A DNA stretch of 64,000 nt from Limnohabitans sp. G3-2 (GTDB lineage Bacteria; Pseudomonadota; Gammaproteobacteria; Burkholderiales; Burkholderiaceae_C), in the NCBI RefSeq assembly GCF_002778275.1, contig NZ_NESG01000002.1, positions 62,001 through 126,000 on the forward strand. The letters run 5' to 3'. The notes beneath the pieces are model-generated. The model had not been told where the DNA came from. It saw only the letters and a list, made by a program, of their open reading frames with translations, and ran no database searches. Positions 47,301-54,350 of this stretch are shown here, in pieces; positions within the stretch are counted from its first letter, which is position 1, and the number at the start of each line of letters is the position of its first letter. The position numbers and the translations under genes are program-made.

Positions 47301-47822
47301 ATTGACCAAACGGGATAGCCATTGCGCATCGCTGTCTTGCCCCACAAAGGCTTGAAATAAGCGCAGCGACACCCACTCATGGCGGTATTGATTTCGCTCG
47401 GTCAAATCGCCCGTGAGGCGTTTTTGAAAAGCCACGCTGGCTTTGCCCAAATCGTGCAAAAGCGCAGCCAGCACGGTGAGCAGGTGAATGTCATGCCCGG
47501 TATGCCAATCGTTCTCGTCGTCTTGGCGCAAGATTTTGCGCTGCGTGGTGTTGGTTGGCGTAGCCCCCACGGCGTTGAATTGCTTGCTGTCACCCACCAC
47601 CCAGAGCAATTCACTGTGGTCAAGGCCGCGTATCCAGTGGCAGGCCACCGCCGTGTTTTTGCGAGCGGTTTGGCGCAGCAGTTTGCGCACGGTGTTCAAA
47701 CCCATTTGGGTGATGGTGGTTTGCCAAGTACGTTCACCGCGACGCTCTGCGAATTGATCCAAGATCCGTCGCGTCTCGGTGAGGGCGCGTTTTTCGCACT
47801 GACTGACAAAGAGCACATTCAT
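44337..47822 (-). CDS. cas3: Cas2-Cas3 fusion nuclease-helicase, type I-F
   Basis: Recruited by the Csy complex to unwind and degrade target DNA; it also acts with Cas1 in adaptation. Of 1161 residues, about 1-95 form a Cas2-like domain (MNVLFVSQCEKRALTETRRI). Next comes the HD nuclease with the H-D dyad at 123-124 (LLHDLGKAS). The helicase has Walker A A-T-G-S-G-K-T near 464, the DEAD-like L-V-L-D-E-P-D near 617, motif III L-S-S-A-T-L-P near 650 and motif VI Q-L-A-G-R-V-R-R-H-R near 900. The start overlaps the cas1 stop (ATGA). All catalytic motifs look intact. Confidence 0.96.
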   Translation of the reverse strand: MNVLFVSQCEKRALTETRRILDQFAERRGERTWQTTITQMGLNTVRKLLRQTARKNTAVACHWIRGLDHSELLWVVGDSKQFNAVGATPTNTTQRKILRQDDENDWHTGHDIHLLTVLAALLHDLGKASVAFQKRLTGDLTERNQYRHEWVSLRLFQAFVGQDSDAQWLSRLVNPTQADDESWTAPERFQRDGVDSNTEAPFVAMQNAPLAQAVAWLVVTHHRLPQEPDDNIDTEAALADVLQNVTAYWNEDSRPRSGKDDDESETTNRPTRKALPVEAYWDIPASHLPVTTALWRKRAARVAQGLLKRLELSKHSAWLGNPYLMHVTRLCLMLADHHYSRLSFDVKDGKPVAMQGRVEGQTHASGKPNFPVYANTYFDKLTNKTVFNQTLDEHLLGVAQHGGEVTRALPSLQRELPGLCQHKGLKKPSTELRFRWQNKAFDLASSLRTNAHVQGAFIVNLAATGSGKTLANARIMYALADPAKGMRCAFSLGLRTLTLQTGRAFQSLLNLSEEDLAIRVGGAAQKALFEHQQQEAEKSGSASAQDLMDEGSHVLFEGNPDAHPLLKRVLHDAHSKSLITAPLLVCTIDHLVPATESTRGGHQIAPMLRLMSSDLVLDEPDDFDMADLPALTRLVFWAGLLGSRVLLSSATLPPDMVQGLFAAYARGRAHFQANRGEPGLTLNVCCLWVDEFDVQHSACPDAARFAAEHQQFVTQRLARLKRPKPEQERPARLAQLAKLDLKEGPNNPEDLPRQFAERIAQLASKLHQAHHSPDTKSTKRVSFGLVRMANIEPLVQVARALYQHPWPEGLHVHLCTYHSQYPLLLRSRIEQQLDAALNRKTPNAVFDLPDIRQRINAHAAQDQLFIVLGSPVTEVGRDHDYDWAIVEPSSMRSLIQLAGRVRRHRPLKVGETHITTPNIRVFQYNYKHWKQSGKAQPCFVKPGFENTCEAFKLKTHDMAQLIQPLLNKQAMFTIDASPRLQAPAVLNVQTLLPDLEHARMQDTMLARTNSDAPLNAATCWHLPPHDATLTATLPRMQPFRYDKSDKRKEVEFRLMPNEEGDAVQLEKVVETRQGWGKKTAVWISANSEWEQLPDKHLQAECISPWCASNYLQALSDLAEQLDMPMQDCAQKFGGITLKESKDSNVITRWQFHHALGFERMK

Positions 47823-48856
47823 GCCGTACCGCCTGTGCTTGCTTGTTTGGCGGCCTGGTTTTGTGCTTGTGCGTTTGCTTGTGCTTTTTGCCCCAACTGC
47901 AACGCCACGGCTTTGAGGGTGTCGATCATGAAATCCAGCGTCTCGTGCCGCGTGAACAATTCGATGCAGGCATGGCGAAAGTCTTGTTCGCTGTCGCCCC
48001 GCGCCGCGCTGACGAAGGCTTGTGGCAAGACCAATGCGTCTTTGACCAAATCGGCCACGTCAAACACCAAACCACCACGTCGGGTTTTGCCGTGCAATAC
48101 CGCAAAACCGTGCGGCAAGCCCAACACCCAAGTTGCCGTGGCCCCCAAACCGTAGGCCAAGTAGTTGCCATGATCTAGAAACTGGTTGGCTGCGTCCACA
48201 CTCTCGCCCCGGCTGCTACGCGTGAATTCGCCGTAGCGCACCGCAGCACTGGCCAGGCGGTAGAGCTGTTTGGTCAAACGCGCTTCTTCGGTGAGCAAGG
48301 CCGTTTGGTCGGTCGCGGCCCCGACAGCGACTTGGCTGATGTGCACCAACTGCGCCAGGGCGTCGGGGCTTGGGGCAGCAGGTGCATCACCCCAGAGTTT
48401 GGCCCGAGCCCAATGTTGCTTCAGAGCTTGCAGACGAGCCAACTGAAAAGCCTTTGCTGCCTCCAAGCGCAGGGCATCGTCAAACCAAAAGCGGCACCAG
48501 TGCTGCAGGTATTCGGTGGGGCGGTACTCGCTTTGAGGTGACAACCATTCAACGTCCACGCTGCGTTCGGTGGCCGCAAACAAGGGTGTACCGCCACCTC
48601 CGCAAAACCCCAACATCACCCCCGCCTTGGCCAGTTCGCGTACCGCCGCCTGTGTGATGGAGGTGCCACTGCCAAGCAGCACCGTGGTGGTGTTGGCGAT
48701 GGGGATGTTCCAGTACAAAGATTGCTTGCCTTGGTCGGTCACGTACTCCACGCGCCCACCGTTGACCAACACCCGGCAATGCTCCAGGTAGTACAGGTTG
48801 GCGCGCTTGGACATCAGGATTGATTTGAGATCGCCAGACGCTATCGATGGCTTCAT
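47819..48856 (-). CDS. cas1: CRISPR integrase Cas1, type I-F
   Basis: Metal-dependent integrase that inserts new spacers at the leader end. The 345 residues include SKRANLYYLEHCRVLVNGGR near the N-terminus, LLTEEARLTKQLYRLASAAV with the catalytic Glu, and the H-G-K-T-R-R-G-G-L-V-F-D-V-A-D segment near residue 260 with His and Asp. The start at 48856 agrees with Pseudomonas I-F Cas1, whose first residues precede SKRANLYYL by a similar distance. It is the first gene of the operon. No good Shine-Dalgarno sequence is visible. Its stop overlaps the cas2-3 start. Confidence 0.97.
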   Translation of the reverse strand: MKPSIASGDLKSILMSKRANLYYLEHCRVLVNGGRVEYVTDQGKQSLYWNIPIANTTTVLLGSGTSITQAAVRELAKAGVMLGFCGGGGTPLFAATERSVDVEWLSPQSEYRPTEYLQHWCRFWFDDALRLEAAKAFQLARLQALKQHWARAKLWGDAPAAPSPDALAQLVHISQVAVGAATDQTALLTEEARLTKQLYRLASAAVRYGEFTRSSRGESVDAANQFLDHGNYLAYGLGATATWVLGLPHGFAVLHGKTRRGGLVFDVADLVKDALVLPQAFVSAARGDSEQDFRHACIELFTRHETLDFMIDTLKAVALQLGQKAQANAQAQNQAAKQASTGGTA

Positions 48857-48879
48857 ATGGTCTATTTACGAATAACTTA

Positions 48880-49053
48880 TTAAACAAATTCAATTCCATG
48901 TGCCTTAGATGCCGCATCCCGGATGACCGCTCGCCGCACTGACTCGACCTCTGTAATGGCACAGAAGCAAGCCGCCACATCCAGCATGTGTGCCGTCAAA
49001 GGATGACTTTGCCCTTCCCGATTCAATTTGCCCCAAGCATTTATTTGTTACAT
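48880..49053 (-). pseudogene. Relic of a Cas3 N-terminus from another CRISPR subtype (probably I-E)
   Basis: Minus-strand codons 49047-48880 are open for 55 residues: Q-I-N-A-W-G-K-L, then S-H-P-L-T-A-H-M-L-D-V-A-A-C-F, then an Arg-rich helix, ending G-I-E-F-V and a stop. W-G-K-L...H-P-L-x-x-H-x-x-D-V-A-A is the N-terminal HD-domain signature of type I-E Cas3, unlike the I-F Cas2-3 next door. The only in-frame ATG (49053) is followed at once by TAA. An out-of-frame ATG at 49042-49040 (ATGCTTGGG) would restore an M-L-W-G-K start with one extra T. The rest of the protein is missing; I-F cas1 starts 23 bp further on. Confidence 0.65.
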
Positions 49054-49107
49054 GATCAAACACAATAATAAATACTATTTGACTCATTTTTAAAATTTCG
49101 TCGAGAT

Positions 49108-49136
49108 TTGACACGATTTTATTTTGTGGCCACAAT
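49108..49136 (+). promoter_or_regulatory. Promoter and palindromic operator of brnTA
   Basis: TTGACA (49108-49113), then a 17-bp spacer and CACAAT (49131-49136), look like a sigma-70 promoter. A perfect 12-bp palindrome TTGTGGCCACAA (49124-49135) covers the -10 region and ends 3 bp before the brnT ATG, a natural place for autorepression by the antitoxin. No Shine-Dalgarno fits, so the brnT mRNA may be leaderless. Confidence 0.5.
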
Positions 49137-49138
49137 AA

Positions 49139-49438
49139 ATGTATCAAGACATCAGCTATGACCCGCTCAAAAGTCTTCGCAATGAAATCGAGCGTGGCCT
49201 GCCGTTTTCTTTGGTGTTGGAACTTGAGTGGGACTCAGCCCTGATCAAAGAAGACACGCGAAAAGATTACGGTGAACGGCGTTTCAGAGTGCTAGGACTC
49301 ATTCAGGGTCGACTTCATGGCGTGGTCTTCACACCACGAGTGGACAAAGTTCATGTCATCAGCCTGCGCAAAGCCAACAACAGAGAAGTTAAGCAATATG
49401 AGCAAGTCAAAAGTTCAACCGCACACACCCGACATTGA
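49139..49438 (+). CDS. brnT: BrnT-family ribonuclease toxin
   Basis: RelE-fold toxin that cleaves mRNA. The 99 residues read MYQDISYDPLKSLRNEIERG; the core is E-D-T-R-K-D-Y-G-E-R-R-F-R-V-L-G-L-I-Q-G-R and the end V-H-V-I-S-L-R-K-A-N-N-R-E-V-K-Q-Y-E, the BrnT (DUF497) pattern. ATG 49139 is the only Met available near the N-terminus and has no ribosome binding site. The antitoxin start lies inside its 3' end (41 bp overlap). It is divergent from cas1 with 282 bp between; it may stabilise the defence island. Confidence 0.88.
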   Translation: MYQDISYDPLKSLRNEIERGLPFSLVLELEWDSALIKEDTRKDYGERRFRVLGLIQGRLHGVVFTPRVDKVHVISLRKANNREVKQYEQVKSSTAHTRH

Positions 49439-49697
49439 TAACCCGGCATGGAAAAGAGAAGACTTTGCCAAAGCCCGCCCCGCGCGTGAGGTGTTGCCCG
49501 GCATTTTCAGCAAAGGGCGCACGGATGCTTTGTTGAAGCCCCGCGGTCGCCCCAAGGCCGATGTGACCAAGGTCCGCGTCGGTATCCGACTTTCACCCGA
49601 TGTGATCGATCATTTCAAAGCCAGCGGCGATGGCTGGCAAACGCGCATTGACGCTGCGCTGCGTCAATTCATCGCGGAGCACCCAGGCTCACGCTGA
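49398..49697 (+). CDS. brnA: BrnA-family antitoxin
   Basis: DNA-binding antitoxin (DUF4415) that neutralises BrnT and represses the pair. The 99 residues from the ATG at 49398 begin MSKSKVQPHTPDIDNPAWKR, the usual D-N-P-x-W segment of BrnA. A flexible middle is followed by a ribbon-helix-helix: GRPKADVTKVRVGIRLSPDV then IDHFKASGDGWQTRID. It overlaps brnT by 41 bp. Its stop lies 2 bp from that of the convergent pyrF. An upstream frame from 49317 is the out-of-frame shadow of brnT. Confidence 0.88.
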   Translation: MSKSKVQPHTPDIDNPAWKREDFAKARPAREVLPGIFSKGRTDALLKPRGRPKADVTKVRVGIRLSPDVIDHFKASGDGWQTRIDAALRQFIAEHPGSR

Positions 49698-49699
49698 CA

Positions 49700-50545
49700 T
49701 CAGGCCGCCTTGGCCGCTTCCAAGGTGTCGCGCGTTTGCAGTGCGACTTTCCGCGCGGCTTGCTCGAAGTCGTCACCGCTCGATGCGTAGAGCACGGCGC
49801 GCGATGAGTTGACGATGACCGGGCCGGCGCTGCTGCCGTCTGCGTTGGCGCGCCAGCCGGCCTTGACCGTGGCGACCGCGTCGCCGCCTTGTGCGCCCAC
49901 GCCGGGAATCAGCATGGGCACGGTGGGGGCCAATTCGCGCACGCGCTCAATCTCGGCTGGGTAGGTCGCGCCCACCACCAGGCCCAGCTGGCCATTCAAG
50001 TTCCAGGGGCCTTGGGCCAATTGGGCGATGTGTTCGTACAGGCGCGGTTGGCCATCCACCGAGGCCAGGCGCTGGTTTTGCAAATCGTCCCCGCCAGGGT
50101 TGGAGGTGCGGCACAGCAAAAACGCGCCTTTGCCGTGGTACTTCAAATAGGGGGCCACCGAGTCCCAACCCATGAAGGGCGAGAGGGTCACGGCATCCGC
50201 ACCGTAGCGCTCGAAAGCTTCTTTGGCGTACTGCTCGGCGGTGCTGCCGATGTCGCCGCGCTTGGCGTCCAGAATGATCGGCACATGCGGGGCCACCCGG
50301 CGCATGTGCGCCATGAGCCGCTCGAGCTGGTCTTCGGCGCGGTGCGCGGCAAAGTAGGCGATTTGCGGTTTGAAGCTGCTGACCAGGTCGGCCGTGGCAT
50401 CGACGATGCGGGCACAAAAATCGTAGATCTTGTTGGCGTCGCCCTTGTAGGCGGCCGGGAACTTGGTGGGTTCGGGGTCCAGGCCCACGCAAAGCATGGA
50501 GCCGTTTTGGCGCTCGGCGGCGCGCAGCATGTCGAGGAAGGTCAT
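49700..50545 (-). CDS. pyrF: Orotidine 5'-phosphate decarboxylase (type 2)
   Basis: Last step of UMP synthesis. The ATG at 50545 (281 residues, [20 protein letters not shown]) fits the longer type-2 PyrF group of betaproteobacteria and actinobacteria. The catalytic motif [10 protein letters not shown] (Asp-Lys...Asp) is present near residue 92, and I-P-G-V-G-A-Q-G-G binds phosphate. It converges with brnA and follows the GntR regulator by 37 bp on the same strand, so it could be cotranscribed with gntR, although functionally unrelated. Confidence 0.95.
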   Translation of the reverse strand: MTFLDMLRAAERQNGSMLCVGLDPEPTKFPAAYKGDANKIYDFCARIVDATADLVSSFKPQIAYFAAHRAEDQLERLMAHMRRVAPHVPIILDAKRGDIGSTAEQYAKEAFERYGADAVTLSPFMGWDSVAPYLKYHGKGAFLLCRTSNPGGDDLQNQRLASVDGQPRLYEHIAQLAQGPWNLNGQLGLVVGATYPAEIERVRELAPTVPMLIPGVGAQGGDAVATVKAGWRANADGSSAGPVIVNSSRAVLYASSGDDFEQAARKVALQTRDTLEAAKAA

Positions 50546-50582
50546 GGGATGCGATTTTAAGCGGCGCCCCACAACCGGCGCT

Positions 50583-51248
50583 TCACTGCGAAGCGAGCAG
50601 GTCGGTGGGCAAATTGAGGATGAAGTCGTTCAGGCTTTTGGCATCGCGCCCGGGCCGCATGTGGTCGCGCATGGCGAAAACAGCCGCATCGGCATCGCGC
50701 GCGCGCAGGGCCTGAACAATCAACTCGTGCTGCTCAAAAGAGGCCTGCAAACGGCCCAGGGCGCCGAAGGCATGGCGGCGGTAAACGCCCGTGCGAAAAC
50801 GGATGCGCAACACTTCTTGCCGCAAAAACGGGTTGCGTGTGCCTTGGTAAATGAGCTCATGGAACGCCAGGTTGAGCTTTTGCCAGCCCTGCAGGTCCTC
50901 GTCCGCGGCCACCAAGCGGCTTTCTTCGTGCAAAGCCAACAGCTTGCGCAGGTCTTCTTCGGCCATGCGCTCGCAAGCCAAGCGGACCGCCACGGCCTCC
51001 AGCTCGGCCAGCAACTCCCACAGGCTGAGCAGTTGCTGCAAATTCATCTTGGCCACCGTGCTGCCGCCCCGAGGCATGTTGCTGACCCAGCCTTGGGCCT
51101 GCAACTGGATGAGCGCCTCACGAATCGGGGTTTTGGAGACACCAAATTGCTCGGACAAAGCCCCTTCGTCGATCGGATCCCCGGGCAGCAAATCACCCTT
51201 GGAAATGGCTTCTTCCAAGTGCAAACGGATTTGATCGCTGACTTTCAT
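50583..51248 (-). CDS. GntR-family regulator, FCD subgroup
   Basis: Probable local repressor of the divergent catabolic operon. The 221 residues have an N-terminal winged helix ([20 protein letters not shown], then [20 protein letters not shown]) and an FCD ligand domain with the His-rich metal-site helices ([39 protein letters not shown]). The effector is unknown, probably an acid or CoA ester of the pathway. Promoter-proximal dyads at 51281-51308 lie in the divergent gap of 117 bp. The order regulator then divergent CoA-transferase operon suggests substrate-induced control. Confidence 0.9.
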   Translation of the reverse strand: MKVSDQIRLHLEEAISKGDLLPGDPIDEGALSEQFGVSKTPIREALIQLQAQGWVSNMPRGGSTVAKMNLQQLLSLWELLAELEAVAVRLACERMAEEDLRKLLALHEESRLVAADEDLQGWQKLNLAFHELIYQGTRNPFLRQEVLRIRFRTGVYRRHAFGALGRLQASFEQHELIVQALRARDADAAVFAMRDHMRPGRDAKSLNDFILNLPTDLLASQ

Positions 51249-51280
51249 GGGCTTCTTCTAAGGGCAAACACCGATATTTT

Positions 51281-51324
51281 GTCATATTGCATTGAACACG
51301 GATATGACCTATAAATATATTTAT
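51281..51324. promoter_or_regulatory. Candidate GntR operator and AT palindrome in the divergent promoter
   Basis: GTCATAT (51281-51287) and ATATGAC (51302-51308) form an exact inverted repeat with a 14-bp centre. Right after it, ATAAATATATTTAT (51311-51324) is a perfect 14-bp palindrome that probably includes a -10 region. Both lie between gntR and the CoA-transferase gene. The binding protein is inferred from position. Confidence 0.5.
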
Positions 51325-51365
51325 GGATGGTGACTTTGTTTTTAAAGTCATACAGCACAACATTT

Positions 51366-52562
51366 ATGCCCAAAATTCAAGCTTCCTCTGCACTTTCTCG
51401 CTTCAAGGTCATTGACCTGTCCCGCGTCCGTGCGGGCCCCAATTGCGTGCGCATCCTGACCGATTTTGGTGCGGACGTGGTGCGCGTTGAGCCACCCGAA
51501 GGGGTTGACCCGAACGAAGCAATGTTTGCCGCCAACCGCAAGGGGGGGGATTTTCAGAACATCAACCGCAACAAGCGCTCGATGACGCTGAACCTCAAGA
51601 AAGAGGGGGCGATGGACATCCTCAAACGGATGATTGCCGAGGCGGATGTGGTGGTGGAAAACTGGCGGCCCGATGTGAAGGACCGCCTGGGTTTGGATTA
51701 CGCCTCGCTCCAAGCCCTCAACCCACGCATCATCCTGGCCAGCATTTCTGGCTTTGGGCAGGACGGTCCTTATGCATGGCGGCCCGGGTTTGACCAGATC
51801 ATCCAAGGCATGGGCGGGTTGATGAGCGTGACGGGCGAGCCCGAGCACGGCCCCATCCGGGCTGGATTGGCGGTGGCCGATCTGAGCGCTGGGCTGTACT
51901 GCGCCATTGGCATCTTGGTGGCCTTGATCGAGCGCGAGACCTCGGGCCAAGGCCAGTGGGTGCAAAGCTCTTTGCTGCATTCGCAAATTGCCATGATGGA
52001 TTTCCAGATGGCCCGCTACCTGAACGACAACGACATCCCCGTGCAGGTGGGCAACAACCACCCGACCAGCTCGCCCATGGGCTTGTTCGAGGCCAGCGAC
52101 GGCTGTTTCAATTTGGGCGCATCGGGTGAAGGCAACTGGAAGCGCTTTTGCGAAGTGCTGCAAAAACCCGAGTGGTACCAAGACCCCGAATTCGTGACGG
52201 AGCCCCTGCGCGTCAAGCACAGAGAACGTCTGAACGGGTTGATCGCCCAAGAGTTTCCAAAGAAGACGGTGCACCAATGGGTCTCGATGCTCAACCAGGC
52301 GGGTGTGCCTGCGGGTCCTGTGTACACCGTGCCGCAGGTGTTCGAGGACGAACAGGTCAAACACCTGAATGTGACCACCACGCTGCCCACACAGTTTGGC
52401 AAGGACATGCATTTCATCACCCAACCCGTGGTGCTCAGCCGCACCCCTTCCAAGGTGGTGGCACCGGCGCCCGGCTGGGGCGAGCACACCGACGAGGTGT
52501 TGGGCGGTCTGGGCTTTTCTGCCGCGGACATTGAAGGCTTTCACGCCCGGGGTGTTGTATGA
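51366..52562 (+). CDS. Family III (CaiB/BaiF) CoA-transferase
   Basis: Moves CoA between acyl donors and acceptors, here probably the activating step of the pathway. The ATG at 51366 gives 398 residues (MPKIQASSALSRFKVIDLSR). The fold hallmarks are G-P-N-C-V-R-I-L-T-D-F-G-A-D-V-V-R-V-E-P near the N-terminus, ENWRPDVKDRLGLDYASLQ, and G-F-D-Q-I-I-Q-G-M-G-G-L-M-S-V-T-G, where the catalytic Asp usually lies (Asp in GFDQ). It is the first gene of the operon; the stop overlaps the next start (ATGA). Confidence 0.92.
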   Translation: MPKIQASSALSRFKVIDLSRVRAGPNCVRILTDFGADVVRVEPPEGVDPNEAMFAANRKGGDFQNINRNKRSMTLNLKKEGAMDILKRMIAEADVVVENWRPDVKDRLGLDYASLQALNPRIILASISGFGQDGPYAWRPGFDQIIQGMGGLMSVTGEPEHGPIRAGLAVADLSAGLYCAIGILVALIERETSGQGQWVQSSLLHSQIAMMDFQMARYLNDNDIPVQVGNNHPTSSPMGLFEASDGCFNLGASGEGNWKRFCEVLQKPEWYQDPEFVTEPLRVKHRERLNGLIAQEFPKKTVHQWVSMLNQAGVPAGPVYTVPQVFEDEQVKHLNVTTTLPTQFGKDMHFITQPVVLSRTPSKVVAPAPGWGEHTDEVLGGLGFSAADIEGFHARGVV

Positions 52563-53335
52563 GCGAAGGCCGCATCGATCTGGCTGTGCAAGGCCATGTG
52601 GCGCAGGTCACGATCGACGACGTCAGCCGGCACAACGCGATGAGCCTGTCCATGTGGACGGCCTTGCTGGCCGCCTTTGAAGAGATTGACCGCCGCACGG
52701 ACGTGCGGGTGTGTGTGCTGCGCGGCGCAGGTGAGAAGTCGTTTGTGTCAGGCGCCAACATCAGCGAGTTCGAAACGCAGCGCAACTCAGAGGCTTCGGT
52801 GGCGCACTACAACGACATGGTCAAGCGGACCCAACAAGCCATTTTTCGTTGCCGCGTCCCGGTGATTGCGGCCATCAGCGGCATTTGCTATGGCGGTGGG
52901 CTGGGCCTGGCCTTGAGTTGCGACCTGCGCTATGCCGCGCCGCATTCGCGTTTTCGCATGCCTGCAGCCCGCATGGGCTTGGGGTATGACTGCGAAAACA
53001 TGAAAAGCATCCTGAACAACTTGGGCCCGCAGGCCACGGCAGAGGCTTTCTACACCGCCCGGGTCTATGACGCGGCCAGCGCACAAGCCATGGGCATGGT
53101 CCTTGCAGTGGTCAACGATGTATTTGCCCACTGCACCGCCTTGGCCCATGAAATCGCAGCCAATGCGCCCATGACCATTCAGGCCGCCAAGAAAACTTTG
53201 GTGGCACTGACAGAAGATGAAGCAGACATGACGTCAGTAGAAACCGCCATCGACGCCTGTTTCAAAAGCAAGGATTATGCGGAAGGCCGGCTGGCTTTCG
53301 CACAAAAGCGTTCCCCTCAGTTCACCGGCCAATAA
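52559..53335 (+). CDS. Crotonase-superfamily protein lacking both hydratase glutamates
   Basis: Enoyl-CoA hydratase/isomerase fold, 258 residues. The oxyanion-hole segment is I-S-G-I-C-Y-G-G-G-L-G-L-A-L, where hydratases have G-G-x-E-L-A; the Glu is Gly here. The second catalytic Glu (P-E-x-x-L-G) is replaced in R-M-P-A-A-R-M-G-L-G. So it is probably not a simple hydratase but an isomerase, decarboxylase, hydrolase or ring-opening relative. The fold itself is clear (HNAMSLSMWTALLAAFEEID; SGANISEFE). Coupled to the CoA-transferase by a 4-bp overlap. Confidence 0.85.
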   Translation: MSEGRIDLAVQGHVAQVTIDDVSRHNAMSLSMWTALLAAFEEIDRRTDVRVCVLRGAGEKSFVSGANISEFETQRNSEASVAHYNDMVKRTQQAIFRCRVPVIAAISGICYGGGLGLALSCDLRYAAPHSRFRMPAARMGLGYDCENMKSILNNLGPQATAEAFYTARVYDAASAQAMGMVLAVVNDVFAHCTALAHEIAANAPMTIQAAKKTLVALTEDEADMTSVETAIDACFKSKDYAEGRLAFAQKRSPQFTGQ

Positions 53336-53357
53336 CCACCTACCCAGGAGTATTCAG

Positions 53358-54335
53358 ATGAAACTTTTGACTTCCCTCATCGGCTTTGCACTGTCGGTCT
53401 CGACCGGCATGGCCTTGGCACTGGGCCCAGCGCCCGCCCCCCTCAAAGACAAAGCCACACTGACCGTGGGCTACGTCAAAGTGGGCCACCTCTCGCCCAT
53501 GCTCTTGGTCGAAGAAGAGCTCAAGAAAATGAACATCGAGGTCAAGCGTGCCGAGTTCGTGCGCTACGCCGATGCCCGCACCGCCTTGCTGTCCAACTCG
53601 GTCGACGTCTCGGCCGTGGGCGCGGGTGACCTGGCCATCGTGGCCGCCCAAGGCAGCAAAAACCTGATCGGCCTGACCGGCGTGGGCAGTTCGCCCAAAT
53701 ACCTGGTGGTGCGCAAAGGCGCCAAGATCGACGACTGGGGCGACATCAATGGCAAGAAGATTGCCATTGCCCCCGGCTCGGCAGTCTGGTTCCAGTGGGC
53801 CATGACCTTGATCGAGAAGAACATTCCCTACAACTCGTTCACCCCCGTGAACGTGCAAGGGGGCGGTACCGCCTTTGTGCAAGCCATGAAGCGCGGCGAC
53901 ATCGATGCCATGGTGCTGTGGGAGCCCTTTGAGTCCCAAGCCGTGGCCGAAGGCGATGCTTACTTCTCGCAAAAGCTCGAGTACAGCCAATCGCGTGCGG
54001 TGGGCGCAGAGCTGGGCATGTTGGCCGCCTCTGGCGAAGCCATGACCCAGAAGAAGGAGCTGGTGCGCCGCTTCCTGTGGGCTTACCTCAAGGCCGAAGA
54101 AACCCTGAGCAAGAACAAGGACGTGTTTGCCGATGCCTATTCCAAGTACACCGGCTTGCCCCTGAACGTGACCAAGGAATCGGCCAAGATCATCAAGCTC
54201 GGTGGCGTGTTGAACAAGGACCAGGTCTCGCGCTTGGCTGAAGCCGCCTTCAAGCAAGGCATTGTGCAAAAAGAAGTGACCAAAGAAGCCGCCGCCCTGT
54301 ACGACGACTCGATGGTTGTTGAACTCAAGAAGTAA
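53358..54335 (+). CDS. ABC transporter periplasmic binding protein, NitT/TauT/SsuA family
   Basis: Captures the substrate in the periplasm. The ATG at 53358 has AGGAG 7 bp upstream and gives 325 residues. The signal peptide MKLLTSLIGFALSVSTGMAL is followed by a cleavage site around residue 22. The middle shows the TauA-like features DARTALLSNSVDVSAVGAGD and MKRGDIDAMVLWEPFESQA. It is the first gene of an SBP-permease-ATPase set (16 and 7 bp gaps). The substrate is unknown; the family handles sulfonates, nitrate, phthalates and thiamine precursors. Confidence 0.92.
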   Translation: MKLLTSLIGFALSVSTGMALALGPAPAPLKDKATLTVGYVKVGHLSPMLLVEEELKKMNIEVKRAEFVRYADARTALLSNSVDVSAVGAGDLAIVAAQGSKNLIGLTGVGSSPKYLVVRKGAKIDDWGDINGKKIAIAPGSAVWFQWAMTLIEKNIPYNSFTPVNVQGGGTAFVQAMKRGDIDAMVLWEPFESQAVAEGDAYFSQKLEYSQSRAVGAELGMLAASGEAMTQKKELVRRFLWAYLKAEETLSKNKDVFADAYSKYTGLPLNVTKESAKIIKLGGVLNKDQVSRLAEAAFKQGIVQKEVTKEAAALYDDSMVVELKK

Positions 54336-54350
54336 GCAGGCAGCACCCAC

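Noticed and set aside
48549-48980. 143-codon minus-strand frame overlapping the 5' end of cas1
   Set aside because: It covers the Cas1 N-terminus in another frame. The region upstream of cas1 is better explained by the Cas3 relic in a different frame.
49139-49697. brnTA as additional CRISPR adaptation or accessory genes
   Set aside because: Both proteins match BrnT and BrnA patterns, not Cas4, Csa or other accessory families.
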